Position numbers and translations under genes: made by a program. The notes below the pieces were generated by a model. The model did not search any database. It saw only the letters and a list, made by a program, of their open reading frames with translations, and was not told the origin of the DNA. From NCBI RefSeq assembly GCF_014873145.1, contig NZ_JADBEK010000001.1, positions 6,324,001-6,388,000 on the forward strand: a stretch of 64,000 nucleotides of DNA, given 5' to 3'. Positions 55,182 to 63,913 of the stretch are shown in pieces (within the stretch, counting starts at the first letter, position 1; each line of letters begins with the position of its first letter). Source of the stretch: Nonomuraea angiospora. GTDB lineage: Bacteria; Actinomycetota; Actinomycetes; Streptosporangiales; Streptosporangiaceae.

Positions 55182-57521
55182 ATGAACTTCTGCCTGAGCG
55201 ACCTCGTACCACCGTTGAGGTGGAGCGACGCCACGACGATCACGCTGCTCACCGGGCAGCCTGAGCTGCCCGACGCGTGGTGGCGCAGTCTGCCCATGCC
55301 ACACGTCCTGGCTGCCATCGGCCCCGAGTCGTTGGGCGAGCTGCTGACGGAGATCGCCCTGGAGCACTGGCCCGCGGCGGCGGTGGGTGACGTCCTGCCG
55401 GCGCTGTACGTGCTGGACCCGGAGGAGGCCGACGAGCCCGCCGTCGCGATCGCCCTCGACCGGGCCGGATCGTGGGCCGGGCTGCTGACGTTGACCAGCA
55501 GGGAGCTGGTGGACCAGCCCTTCATCCAGGCCCGGCCGGTGCTGAACACGCTGTTCTCGGCGGTCCTGGTGCGTCTGGCGCACCCGCGCACGGCCGAGCC
55601 GGAGCCCGTGGCCGAGGAGCGGGCCCCCGAGCCGGTCGAGGAGCCCGACCCCGTGGTCCGGTTCGCCGCCGTCGGGTCGGTGATCGACGACCCCGAGCCC
55701 GACGCCCACTTCGTCCCCGCCGGTTCCGTCATCGACGACCCCGAGCCCGACGAGGGCGCGGCCGCTCCCGAGCCCGCCGAGGCCCCGCACGCCGCCGAGG
55801 CCGAGCACCCGAGGGACGAGGAGGCCGTCGCGTCCCACGAGGGTGCGCCCGCTCCCCAGGAGGACGAGCCCCAGGCCGCCGCGCCGCGCGAGGGCACGCC
55901 GGAGGGCGCCGCGGCACACGAGGACGTGCCCGAGGACGCCCCGGCACACGAGGACGTGCCCGAGGACGCCCCGGCACACGAGGACGTGCCCGAGGACGCC
56001 GCTCCCCAGGAGGGCGCCCCCGAGGTCGCCGCGTCCCACGAGGGCGCGCCCGAGGATGCCGCTCCCCAGCAGGACGAGCCCGAGGCCGTCGCCCCCCAGC
56101 ACGACGAGCCTGAGGCCGTCGCCCCCCAGCAGGATGTGCCCGAGGCCGTCTCGCACGAGGGGGCGCCCGAGGCCGCCGCTTCGCCCGAGAGCGAGCCCGA
56201 AGGCGTCGCTGCGGAGCAGGGTGCGTCCGAGGGCGCTGAGCCGGTGCTCGACGCCGCGCCGGACGCCGGCGAGGCGCCTGAACGCGAGCCGCAACCCGAG
56301 CCCCAGTCCGAGCCGCAGCGCGTGCTCGACGCCGCCGAGGAGCCCGTCCCCGAACCGGCCGCCCAGGAGGCGCCCGCCCAGGAGGTCCCGGCTCAGGAGG
56401 TGGCCGTCCTGGAAGCGGCGGCTCAGGAGGCGCCGGAAGGGGCCGAGGCGCCCGAGCCGGAGCCCGCCCCGTCGCAGCAGCAGGACGGGCAGCCGCTGCC
56501 GGACCTCATCGAGGCCGCGTTCGCGGGGCTCGACGACAAGAGCTGGGCCGTGGCCCAGAACCGCGTCTTCACCGACGAGCCCTCCGCCGTGGACCAGCTG
56601 GCCAAGCTCTTCGCCGTCCCCCCGGCCGAGATCTCCGCCACCGAGGACGAGCTCCGTACCCGGCTCGACCACTGGCTGGCGAGCGAGGAGGCGGCCCCGT
56701 ACCGGGCCCATCTGGAGGAGCTGCGCAAGACCCTGGGCCCGGCCGCCCGCAAGGAGCAGCTCATCGGCGCGGCCGACTGGCACAACGTGGAGATCCGCGC
56801 CCTGGAAGTCCCGGCCTGGCAGTTCGTGCTGGCGACGCTGTCGCCCCAGCCCCAGCCGCAGCCCCAGTTGCAGCCGCAGTCGGCGTTCGGCTCGCCGCAG
56901 CTGCCGCCGTCCCCTCCCCCGGGCCCGCCGCAGTTCCAGGCGTTCACCCCGGCCGCCCCGCAGGTGGAGGAGTCGAACGGCGGCTCCGGGGAGCACAAGC
57001 CGTACCAGCCACTGAAGGACGTCTCGCAGACCAGGCGCTGCTTCAGGCAGCCCGACGGACGCTGGTGGCTGCGCATCGACGTGACGGCCGAGCAGCTGGC
57101 CGGCGGCGAGTGCGCGCTGCCGACGGGGTTCGCCTCGTACCTGGGCCTGTCCCCGGGCGAGAGCCGGACGGTCAGGAGCGCCGCGGGCGAGCTGACCATG
57201 ACGTGGCACGGCAAGCCGGTGCTCGAATCCATCGAACGCCTCCTGGTGGACGTGGGCGCGCGAGAGGGCGGGCACCTGTTCCTGACGCTGTCGGACGAGG
57301 GGGTGCTCAGGGCCAGGCACCTCCCGGTCGCCGCGCAGGGCGCCGAGAAGATCACCAAGGCGCTCCGGCTGGTGGGGTACACGGCCCCGGGCGGCACCCG
57401 AGATCAGGCGGCCAGGGTGATCGCCACCAGGATCGGCATGACGGGACCGGTCGCGCTCCCCGACCTGCTCACCAGGCTCCGCGAACGCGGGGACCGCGAC
57501 CTGCTCGCCCTCCTGGACTGA
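55182..57521 (+). CDS. large paralog A flanking the helicase (degenerate HTH, repeat linker)
   Basis: 779 residues. N-terminal domain MNFCLSDLVPPLRWSDATTI (about 1-135) is shared with protein B at 59397. Then about 290 residues of Glu/Pro/Ala-rich linker with 10-residue repeats (EDVPEDAPAH three times, from a 30-bp tandem repeat at 55921). Residues 440-560 align with the HTH region of B, but the recognition helix is altered (KLFAVPPAEISATEDEL against QRFSVTRERIRQIERDL). The C-terminal 180 residues (PYQPLKDVSQTRRCF to LRERGDRDLLALL) match B. Starts 4 nt before the helicase gene. Function unknown. Confidence 0.75.
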   Translation: MNFCLSDLVPPLRWSDATTITLLTGQPELPDAWWRSLPMPHVLAAIGPESLGELLTEIALEHWPAAAVGDVLPALYVLDPEEADEPAVAIALDRAGSWAGLLTLTSRELVDQPFIQARPVLNTLFSAVLVRLAHPRTAEPEPVAEERAPEPVEEPDPVVRFAAVGSVIDDPEPDAHFVPAGSVIDDPEPDEGAAAPEPAEAPHAAEAEHPRDEEAVASHEGAPAPQEDEPQAAAPREGTPEGAAAHEDVPEDAPAHEDVPEDAPAHEDVPEDAAPQEGAPEVAASHEGAPEDAAPQQDEPEAVAPQHDEPEAVAPQQDVPEAVSHEGAPEAAASPESEPEGVAAEQGASEGAEPVLDAAPDAGEAPEREPQPEPQSEPQRVLDAAEEPVPEPAAQEAPAQEVPAQEVAVLEAAAQEAPEGAEAPEPEPAPSQQQDGQPLPDLIEAAFAGLDDKSWAVAQNRVFTDEPSAVDQLAKLFAVPPAEISATEDELRTRLDHWLASEEAAPYRAHLEELRKTLGPAARKEQLIGAADWHNVEIRALEVPAWQFVLATLSPQPQPQPQLQPQSAFGSPQLPPSPPPGPPQFQAFTPAAPQVEESNGGSGEHKPYQPLKDVSQTRRCFRQPDGRWWLRIDVTAEQLAGGECALPTGFASYLGLSPGESRTVRSAAGELTMTWHGKPVLESIERLLVDVGAREGGHLFLTLSDEGVLRARHLPVAAQGAEKITKALRLVGYTAPGGTRDQAARVIATRIGMTGPVALPDLLTRLRERGDRDLLALLD

Positions 57522-57525
57522 GCCG

Positions 57526-59346
57526 GTGCCGCGGCTCGCGATCGGCCCTGAGTTTCCCAGGGAGCTCAGCGCACTGGCCCAGCCGGTGCGCAGGGACGCC
57601 GTTGTCGCGCTGCGCAGGTTCCTGCTGAACGTGGCCGGCGCCCCGCACCCCCAGCGGGTCAGGGGCTGCCGGGATCCGCGGGTCGCGACGCTGCGGCTGG
57701 CCGAGGGTCATCGCGGGGTGGTGGTGCGGCAGCGGGAGGTGTACTGGCTGCGCACGGTGCTGCCCGACCCCGAGGCCTGGTCGTACGCGCGACGCTTCAG
57801 GTTCGGGGTCAACCCGGTGATCGGCGTGGTCGAGGAGTGGGACGCCGAGGCGCTCGAACGCGTCGAGCCCGCATTACGCCGCTCGGCCAGGTCGTCCGGG
57901 CTGTTCGACCCGATCTGCGACGGCGACCTGATGGGGCTCGGCCTCGACGTGCACGCGCTGCCGCTGTTCAGGCTGATCACGACCGAGGCCGACGTGGCCG
58001 CGCTCGAACCGCTGCTCCCGCCGACCCAGCACGTCCCGCTCGCCGTGCTGGCCCGCGGCGGCACGCTCGCCGAGGCGTGGCGGGAGCTGGACGCCTGGCG
58101 CGCCTCCGACGAGGAGACCGGGCCGATCGACCCCGAGGACCTGCACGCGGCGCTGCGCCGCAGCCCCGACCGGGCGGCGTTCGTCGCGGACAAGGTGGAG
58201 CTCGACCGGGTGCTCGGGGCGCCCGCCTGGTGCACGTTTCTCGACCCGCCGCAGCACCGGCTGGCCAGGGCCGCCCGCTTCGAGCAGCCGGTGCTGGTCG
58301 TGGGCGGGGCGGGCACCGGCAAGACGGTCGTCGCCCTGCAGCGGGCCGCTCACCTGGCCGCGCACGGCTCGGGGCCCGTGCTGCTCGTGACGTTCTCCCA
58401 GGCGCTGGCCGAGGACCTGTCGGCGAAGCTGGACCTGCTGATCGAGGACGAGGTGGTCCGCAAGCGGGTCGAGGTCGGCAACACCGAGCGCCTGGCCCTG
58501 CGCATCGTGGCCGACGCCGAGGGCCGCCGCCCCGCGCTGGTCGGACCGGGGGCGCGGACGCTGGCCCAGCTCACGGACGAGGCGCTCAGGCTGCTCTCCC
58601 TGGCGACGGGCGGCCTGCTCGACGACGTGGACCCGGGGCGCAAGCCGTACCGTCACATCGTCGTGGACGAGGCGCAGGACATCAGCCCGTCGCAGTGGCG
58701 GCTGCTGCGCGCGGCGGTGCCGCGGGCGCGCGACGACCTGTTCGTGGTCGGCGACCCGCACCAGCGGATCACCGACACGCGGGTGGCGCTCGGCGCGGTC
58801 GGCATCCCCGCCGCCCAGCACACGCTGCGGCGCTCCTACCGGCTGTCCCAGGAGCTGCTGTCCTTCGTGGTACGGCTGCGCGGCGGCGGCCCGGCCAGCG
58901 GCCTGGTCAAGGGCACGACCAACATGTACGGCTTCCACTCGACGCGCAACGGCGACCGGCCCGTCGTCAGGGCCTACGAGACGCCGGAGTCGGAGCTGGC
59001 CGGGCTGCGGAGCACGGTCGAGTCCTGGCTGGCGGACGGCGTACCCGCCGATGAGATCGCCGTCGGCGCGCGCAGTCCGCGGCTCGTGCGGGATGCCAGG
59101 CGGGCGCTGGAGGGGCTGGACGTACGGGCCTCGACGTTCCAACATCTCAAGGGGCTGGAATTCGAGCGGGTGGCGCTCATCGGCGTGGCGGAGGGCGTGG
59201 TGCCCGAGCCGCCGCCCGAGGAACCGGACGCTCGGGCTCGTGCCCTGCAACGTGAACGGAGCATACTGTTCGTCGCCTGCACGCGGGCTCGTGCGATGCT
59301 CTATATCTCCCATTCCGGAAGAGGCAGCCCGTTTTTGTCACTCTAA
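57526..59346 (+). CDS. UvrD/Rep-like superfamily 1 helicase
   Basis: 606 residues from GTG 57526. Walker A GGAGTGKT (about 260-267) after a Q-like FLDPPQHRLA; LVTFSQALAEDL (Ia), DEAQD (381-385, Walker B), VVGDPHQRI (III), RRSYRLSQEL (IV), FQHLKGLEFERVALIG (V) and LFVACTRARAMLYIS (VI). The N-terminal 230 residues are unusual: GHRGVVVRQREVYWLRTVL, then AWSYARRFRFGVNP recalls RelE/ParE-like N-termini of some actinobacterial helicases. No nuclease domain. It is tightly linked to proteins A and B, suggesting a common complex. Confidence 0.88.
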   Translation: MPRLAIGPEFPRELSALAQPVRRDAVVALRRFLLNVAGAPHPQRVRGCRDPRVATLRLAEGHRGVVVRQREVYWLRTVLPDPEAWSYARRFRFGVNPVIGVVEEWDAEALERVEPALRRSARSSGLFDPICDGDLMGLGLDVHALPLFRLITTEADVAALEPLLPPTQHVPLAVLARGGTLAEAWRELDAWRASDEETGPIDPEDLHAALRRSPDRAAFVADKVELDRVLGAPAWCTFLDPPQHRLARAARFEQPVLVVGGAGTGKTVVALQRAAHLAAHGSGPVLLVTFSQALAEDLSAKLDLLIEDEVVRKRVEVGNTERLALRIVADAEGRRPALVGPGARTLAQLTDEALRLLSLATGGLLDDVDPGRKPYRHIVVDEAQDISPSQWRLLRAAVPRARDDLFVVGDPHQRITDTRVALGAVGIPAAQHTLRRSYRLSQELLSFVVRLRGGGPASGLVKGTTNMYGFHSTRNGDRPVVRAYETPESELAGLRSTVESWLADGVPADEIAVGARSPRLVRDARRALEGLDVRASTFQHLKGLEFERVALIGVAEGVVPEPPPEEPDARARALQRERSILFVACTRARAMLYISHSGRGSPFLSL

Positions 59347-59396
59347 TCACATAGTCTGAACTGCGGATATATCTTCCCTTTGCCGGTTGGACGTCA

Positions 59397-61241
59397 ATGA
59401 ACCTCAGCCTGAGCGACCTCGCGCCACCCCTGCGATGGACCTCCCCTGGTCAGATCGCGCCGATCGTGGAGGAGCCACAGCTGCCCGAGGCCTGGTGGCA
59501 GGCGATCCCCCTCGATCGCGCGTGCGCCATGGTCGGGACGCCGGCCGTGGCCGGCCGCCTGGCCGACCTCGCCGTGGCCTGCTGGGGTCATCTGATGGTC
59601 GGCGACATCCTCCCCCTGCTGCGCTTCTCCGACCCCGCCGAGGCCGAGCGGACGCCGGAGACGCTGGGCAAGGACGTGGTGCAGAAGCTGTTCAGCGGCG
59701 TGTTCGAGCGGCTGCTCGAACCGGCTCCCGAGGTCGTGCCCGCGCCGTCCAGGCCGGACCGGCCGCTGCCCGAGCCGATCGACGACCTGTTCGGGGCGCT
59801 GGACGACCGGCAGCGGGCCATCGCCCGCGACCGGCTCTACGCCGCGCAGCGGGCCACGCTGGACGAGCTGGCCCAGCGTTTCTCGGTCACGCGCGAACGG
59901 ATCCGGCAGATCGAACGCGACCTGCGCGACCACGTGGAGGCCTGGCTCGGCAAGCCGGACGCCTCCGCCCTCGTCGCGCACGTCTCCTGGCTGCGCGGCC
60001 GGCTCGGCTCCGCGGTCCCGGCCGACGACCTGCAGGCCGCCGTGCCGTGGCACCGGGCCGAGCTGCGCTCGCTGGGGATCCCGGCGTGGCGGTTCGTGCG
60101 TACGCTGCTGACCGGCTACGAGCAGTCCGACGGGTGGCTGGTGGCGGGCGGGGCCGACGAGCTCCGGGAGAAGACGCGGCAGCTGTTCGCCGACGGGCCG
60201 CGGCCGCTCGGCGAGGCGGTGTCCATGGTCTCCCAGCTCGGCGTGCGCGAGGACGTGGCCGAGCGGTGGATCCTCGCGGTGCCGCAGCTTCGCGTGCTGG
60301 GCCAGCACGTCGTGCCGTGGCCGCGCAGCATCAACGAGAAGGCCGAGGCGGTGCTGGCGGTGGCGGGCGCGCCGCTGTCGCCCGAGGAGATCCAGGAGCG
60401 CATCGGCGAGGACTACAGCCTGGTCGGCATCCGCAACCAGCTCACCGCCGACGAGCGCTTCCGCCGGGTCGACCGCAACAAGTACGGCCTGACGCGATGG
60501 GGCGGCGACGAATACCTGGGGATCAGGGAGATGATCGCCAGGGAGATCGAGCGGGCCGGCGGCGAGGCCTCGGTGAGCACGATCGTCACCAACCTGACCG
60601 CCAAGTACGACGTCAGCGAGAGCTCGGTGCGGGCGTACTCGGGCGGGCCGGGCTTCGAGCGGACGCAGCGGGGCTGGATCCGGGTGGCCGGCACCTCGCC
60701 GACCGGGGAGGCGGAGCCGTACCAGCCGCGCAAGGACGTGTCGGAGACGCGGCGCAGCTTCCGCTCCCGCGACGGCCGCTGGTGGCACCGGGTGGACGTC
60801 AACGCCGAGCACCTGCGCGGGTCCGGTTCGCCGCTGCCCACGGGGTTCGCGGCGTACCTGGGGATGGCGCCGGGCGGGCAGCTCACCGCCTCGACCCCGT
60901 CCGGTGACGTGGTGATCAGCTGGCACAACCAGCCGACCATGGGGTCGATCCGCAACGTGCTGGCCGACTTCAAGGCGAGCGAGGGCGACCACGTGTTCCT
61001 GACCGTGTCGGACGGGGGCGAGCTGCTGACCCGCTACCTGCCGGCCGCGCCCGTCGGGATGCCGCCCGTCAACCGCGCCCTCTACCTCATCGGCTACACC
61101 GCTCCCGTGAGCTCGGAGCTGGAGGGGCTGCGGCTGATCGGGGCCAGGATCGGGATGCCCGACACGGCCGCGCGCGAGGAGGTGCTGGGCAGGCTGCGCG
61201 AGCGCGGCGACCGGGACATCCTCGGCTTCCTCGGAGGCTGA
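59397..61241 (+). CDS. large paralog B flanking the helicase (sigma-region-4-like HTH protein)
   Basis: 614 residues. Shared N-terminal domain (MNLSLSDLAPPLRW, PEAWWQAIP). Residues 138-184 hold a sigma-70 region-4-like HTH: ATLDELAQRFSVTRERIRQIERDLRDHVEAWL. A later winged-helix-like segment (AGAPLSPEEIQERIGEDYSLVGIRNQLTADERFRRVDRNKYGL) recalls HARE-HTH modules. The C-terminal 180 residues (PYQPRKDVSETRRSFRSRDGRWW to LRERGDRDILGFL) are shared with A. It lacks region 2 of sigma factors, so it is not a sigma factor but may bind DNA. Begins 50 bp after the helicase stop. Confidence 0.8.
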   Translation: MNLSLSDLAPPLRWTSPGQIAPIVEEPQLPEAWWQAIPLDRACAMVGTPAVAGRLADLAVACWGHLMVGDILPLLRFSDPAEAERTPETLGKDVVQKLFSGVFERLLEPAPEVVPAPSRPDRPLPEPIDDLFGALDDRQRAIARDRLYAAQRATLDELAQRFSVTRERIRQIERDLRDHVEAWLGKPDASALVAHVSWLRGRLGSAVPADDLQAAVPWHRAELRSLGIPAWRFVRTLLTGYEQSDGWLVAGGADELREKTRQLFADGPRPLGEAVSMVSQLGVREDVAERWILAVPQLRVLGQHVVPWPRSINEKAEAVLAVAGAPLSPEEIQERIGEDYSLVGIRNQLTADERFRRVDRNKYGLTRWGGDEYLGIREMIAREIERAGGEASVSTIVTNLTAKYDVSESSVRAYSGGPGFERTQRGWIRVAGTSPTGEAEPYQPRKDVSETRRSFRSRDGRWWHRVDVNAEHLRGSGSPLPTGFAAYLGMAPGGQLTASTPSGDVVISWHNQPTMGSIRNVLADFKASEGDHVFLTVSDGGELLTRYLPAAPVGMPPVNRALYLIGYTAPVSSELEGLRLIGARIGMPDTAAREEVLGRLRERGDRDILGFLGG

Positions 61242-61290
61242 CGCGGCTGGGCTCGGCTTGCGGGGATGCCGGCGCGGCTAGGCTCGGAGC

Positions 61291-62646
61291 ATGCTCCGGA
61301 TCTACGACACGCGTGCCCGGCAGGTCGAGCAGATCGCCGCGGGGCGGGCGGTGCGCATGTACACGTGCGGGCCGACCGTCTACCGCCACGCGCACGTGGG
61401 CAACCTCCGTACGTACCTGCTGTCCGACCTGATCAGGCGGGTGCTCGAACGGCGGCGGGTGCGCGTGCTGGCCTGCCAGAACATCACCGACGTGGGCCAC
61501 TTGACCGACGCCGGCTCCGACAAGGTCCTGGAGCAGGCTCGGGCGGAGGGGCGCTCGGTGGGCGAGCTCGCCCGCTTCTACGAGGACGCCTTCAGGAACG
61601 ACACCTCGGCGCTCAACATCCGCCCGCCGGAGCACACGCCCCGGGCGAGCGAGACCGTCGACCTGATGATCGAGCTGATCGCCAAGCTGATCGAGCGGGG
61701 GCACGCGTACGAGGTGCCGGATGGGTCGGTGTTCTTCGACGCCCAAACCTTCCCCACTTACGGCGAAATTTCGGGAAATCGCCTGGATTCGCTCAAGCCC
61801 GCCCACCGCATCGACGCCGTCGACCCGCGCAAGCGCTTCCACGCCGACTGGGCCCTGTGGAAGCCCTCCTCGGGAGACCTCACGTGGGACGCGCCCTGGG
61901 GCCGCGGCTTCCCCGGGTGGCACGTGGAGTGCTCGGCCATGTCCCTCCGCTTCCTCGGCTCCAGCTTCGAGATCCACGTCGGCGGGATCGACCTTCGTTT
62001 CCCGCACCACGAGGACGAGCGGGCCCAGTCCAACTCGGCGACCGGGCACGAGGTGGTGCGGCACTGGGTGCACGGGGAGCACCTGCTGTTCGACGGCCGC
62101 AAGATGGCCAAGTCCACGGGGAACGTCGTGCTGCTGCCGGACGTGGCCGCGGCCGGGCTCGACCCGCTCGCCGTACGCCTGGCGTTCCTGGAGCACCGCT
62201 ACCGGCAGCAGCTGAACCTGACCTGGGACACCCTGCGAGCGGCCGACCGTACGGTGCGGCGGTGGCGCGCCCGGGTGGCCGAGTGGTCGGAGTCGCCCAG
62301 CGCGCCGATGGCCGCGGACTACGCCGAACGGGTGGAGGCCGCCTTCTCCGACGACCTGGACACGCCGTCCGCGCTGCGGACCCTCCGGGACCTCGAACGC
62401 GACGAGTCCGTCGCGCCCGGGGCCAAGTTCGAGACGTTCCTGCATCTGGACCAGGTGCTGGGGCTCGACCTCTCGACGGAGATCGGCAAGGCGCGGGTGC
62501 TGCCGCCCGGGGCCGGAGAGCTCCTGGAGGCGCGGGGACGGGCGCGGGAGGCTCAGGACTGGGAGGAGGCGGACCGGATCCGGGAGGAGCTGGCGGAGAT
62601 GGGGGTACGCGTCGCGGACACCCCGGACGGCCAGACCTGGACCTGA
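61291..62646 (+). CDS. cysteinyl-tRNA synthetase-like protein, second type
   Basis: 451 residues. MYTCGPTVYRHAHVGNLRTYLLSD (zinc Cys plus HVGN in place of HIGH), WHVECSAM (Cys), GGIDLRFPHHEDERAQS (HHxxE zinc ligands) and KMAKSTGN (KMSKS loop). All zinc ligands and both signature loops are kept, so it should be active. The YTCGPTVY type differs from the CGATVQ type that I regard as the usual actinobacterial housekeeping enzyme, so this may be a duplicate or a specialised enzyme. 49 bp downstream of protein B. Confidence 0.88.
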   Translation: MLRIYDTRARQVEQIAAGRAVRMYTCGPTVYRHAHVGNLRTYLLSDLIRRVLERRRVRVLACQNITDVGHLTDAGSDKVLEQARAEGRSVGELARFYEDAFRNDTSALNIRPPEHTPRASETVDLMIELIAKLIERGHAYEVPDGSVFFDAQTFPTYGEISGNRLDSLKPAHRIDAVDPRKRFHADWALWKPSSGDLTWDAPWGRGFPGWHVECSAMSLRFLGSSFEIHVGGIDLRFPHHEDERAQSNSATGHEVVRHWVHGEHLLFDGRKMAKSTGNVVLLPDVAAAGLDPLAVRLAFLEHRYRQQLNLTWDTLRAADRTVRRWRARVAEWSESPSAPMAADYAERVEAAFSDDLDTPSALRTLRDLERDESVAPGAKFETFLHLDQVLGLDLSTEIGKARVLPPGAGELLEARGRAREAQDWEEADRIREELAEMGVRVADTPDGQTWT

Positions 62647-62683
62647 CCCTCACCCGCCCGCTCGGGCACGCGCGCGAGACGCG

Positions 62684-63913
62684 TCATGCGCCGGCTGATC
62701 GGGAGAAGGCGGCCAGGGCGATGCGCAGCGTTCTGTCATTCTGGCCGGATGCCTTGGCGTCGGTGGAGTTGACCGAGTAGACGAGGGTCCGGCTCAGGTC
62801 GCGGGTCGCGCCGACCCCGGCGGCGTAGCCGTAGCGGGCGCCGGTCTTGCCGTACGCGACGATCCCGCCCGGCAGCACGAGCCTCGTCATGCCCGAGGTG
62901 TAGACGGCCGGCTGGTTGCCGCACTCGTCGTACATCGTCACGTCCGGGACCGTGAACATCGGCTCCAGCTGCGCTGGCGGCACGACCTTCCCCGAGAACA
63001 GCGCCTTGACGAACTTCTCCAGGTCCGCGGCGGTGGAGATGAGATCACCCGACGCCCAGGTCGAGGTGACACTGGTCTCGGTCATGTCCACCACCTGGCC
63101 CGCACCGTAGGCGATGGCGCCGTCGAAGCCCGCGGGCACGGACTGGTAGCCCTTGTGGTGCGGGCCGCGGATGCGGGGCGAAGCTCCGGGCAGGTAGCTG
63201 TCCCGCATGCCGAGCGGGCGCAGGATCCTGGACGTGACCTCGCGCTCGTACGAGCGTCCGGTGATCTTCTCGATCAGCAGGCCGGCCACGAACGTGTTGG
63301 TGTTGAGGTAGTGCTGCCTGGTGCCGGGCGCGAACTCGATCGGGTTGCGCACGGCCAGCCCGACGTACTCCTCCGGCGTCCAGGTCTTGAACCGGGTCCG
63401 GTAGACCCAGTCGAACGTGCCGGGCAGGTCGGGCGCCGGCAGCCCGCTGGTGTGGTTGAGCAGCTGGCCGACGCGGACCTCGGGGTAGGACTCGGGCAGC
63501 AGGCCGGGCAGGTGGTCCTGGACGGCTCCGTCCAGTGAGAGCCTGCCCTCGGCCACGAGCTGCAGCACGACCGCGGTGGTGAACATCTTGGTCACGCTGC
63601 CCGCCCGGAAGCGTACGCCTGCGGAGGCCTTGCGCCCGGTGGTGATGTCGGCCACGCCGGTCACGCCCCGCCACGAGCCCTTCGTGCCGCCCACCCGCAC
63701 GATCGCGGCAGTGGCATCGGCAGCGGGCAGGTCCTTGACGGCCTGCTCCAGCGCGGCGGCGTTGACGGGAGGAACCGGAGCGCCGGGATCGGGCTGGACC
63801 ACGGCCGGTGGCGGGCAGACACTCGACGCGGGGGCCGGGGTTGTGGCGGTCGCTTGAGCGGGTGTCGCCACGAGGAGGGTGGCGAGGGCGAGGCAGGCGG
63901 CTGACAGCTTCAT
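62684..63913 (-). CDS. secreted serine hydrolase (class C beta-lactamase/DD-peptidase family)
   Basis: 409 residues. Cleavable signal peptide (LSAACLALATLLVATPAQATA). FRAGSVTKMFTTAVVLQLV holds the SxxK nucleophile, YLNTNTFVAGLLIEKITGRSYE the Y-x-N motif, and AYGKTGARYGYAAGVG the KTG motif. HTSGLPAPDLPG is typical of the Streptomyces R61 DD-peptidase/esterase branch. It probably acts on peptidoglycan stem peptides or on esters outside the cell. Convergent with the cysteinyl-tRNA synthetase-like gene. Confidence 0.9.
   Translation of the reverse strand: MKLSAACLALATLLVATPAQATATTPAPASSVCPPPAVVQPDPGAPVPPVNAAALEQAVKDLPAADATAAIVRVGGTKGSWRGVTGVADITTGRKASAGVRFRAGSVTKMFTTAVVLQLVAEGRLSLDGAVQDHLPGLLPESYPEVRVGQLLNHTSGLPAPDLPGTFDWVYRTRFKTWTPEEYVGLAVRNPIEFAPGTRQHYLNTNTFVAGLLIEKITGRSYEREVTSRILRPLGMRDSYLPGASPRIRGPHHKGYQSVPAGFDGAIAYGAGQVVDMTETSVTSTWASGDLISTAADLEKFVKALFSGKVVPPAQLEPMFTVPDVTMYDECGNQPAVYTSGMTRLVLPGGIVAYGKTGARYGYAAGVGATRDLSRTLVYSVNSTDAKASGQNDRTLRIALAAFSRSAGA

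Noticed and set aside
55136..57320. A Gly/Leu-rich 825-codon minus-strand frame opposite protein A
   Set aside because: It is the complement of a Glu/Pro/Ala-rich linker, which always yields Gly/Leu/Arg-rich shadows; no SD or homology.
59397..61241. Protein B as a sigma factor
   Set aside because: Only a region-4-like HTH is present; regions 2 and 3 that bind core polymerase and the -10 element are absent.
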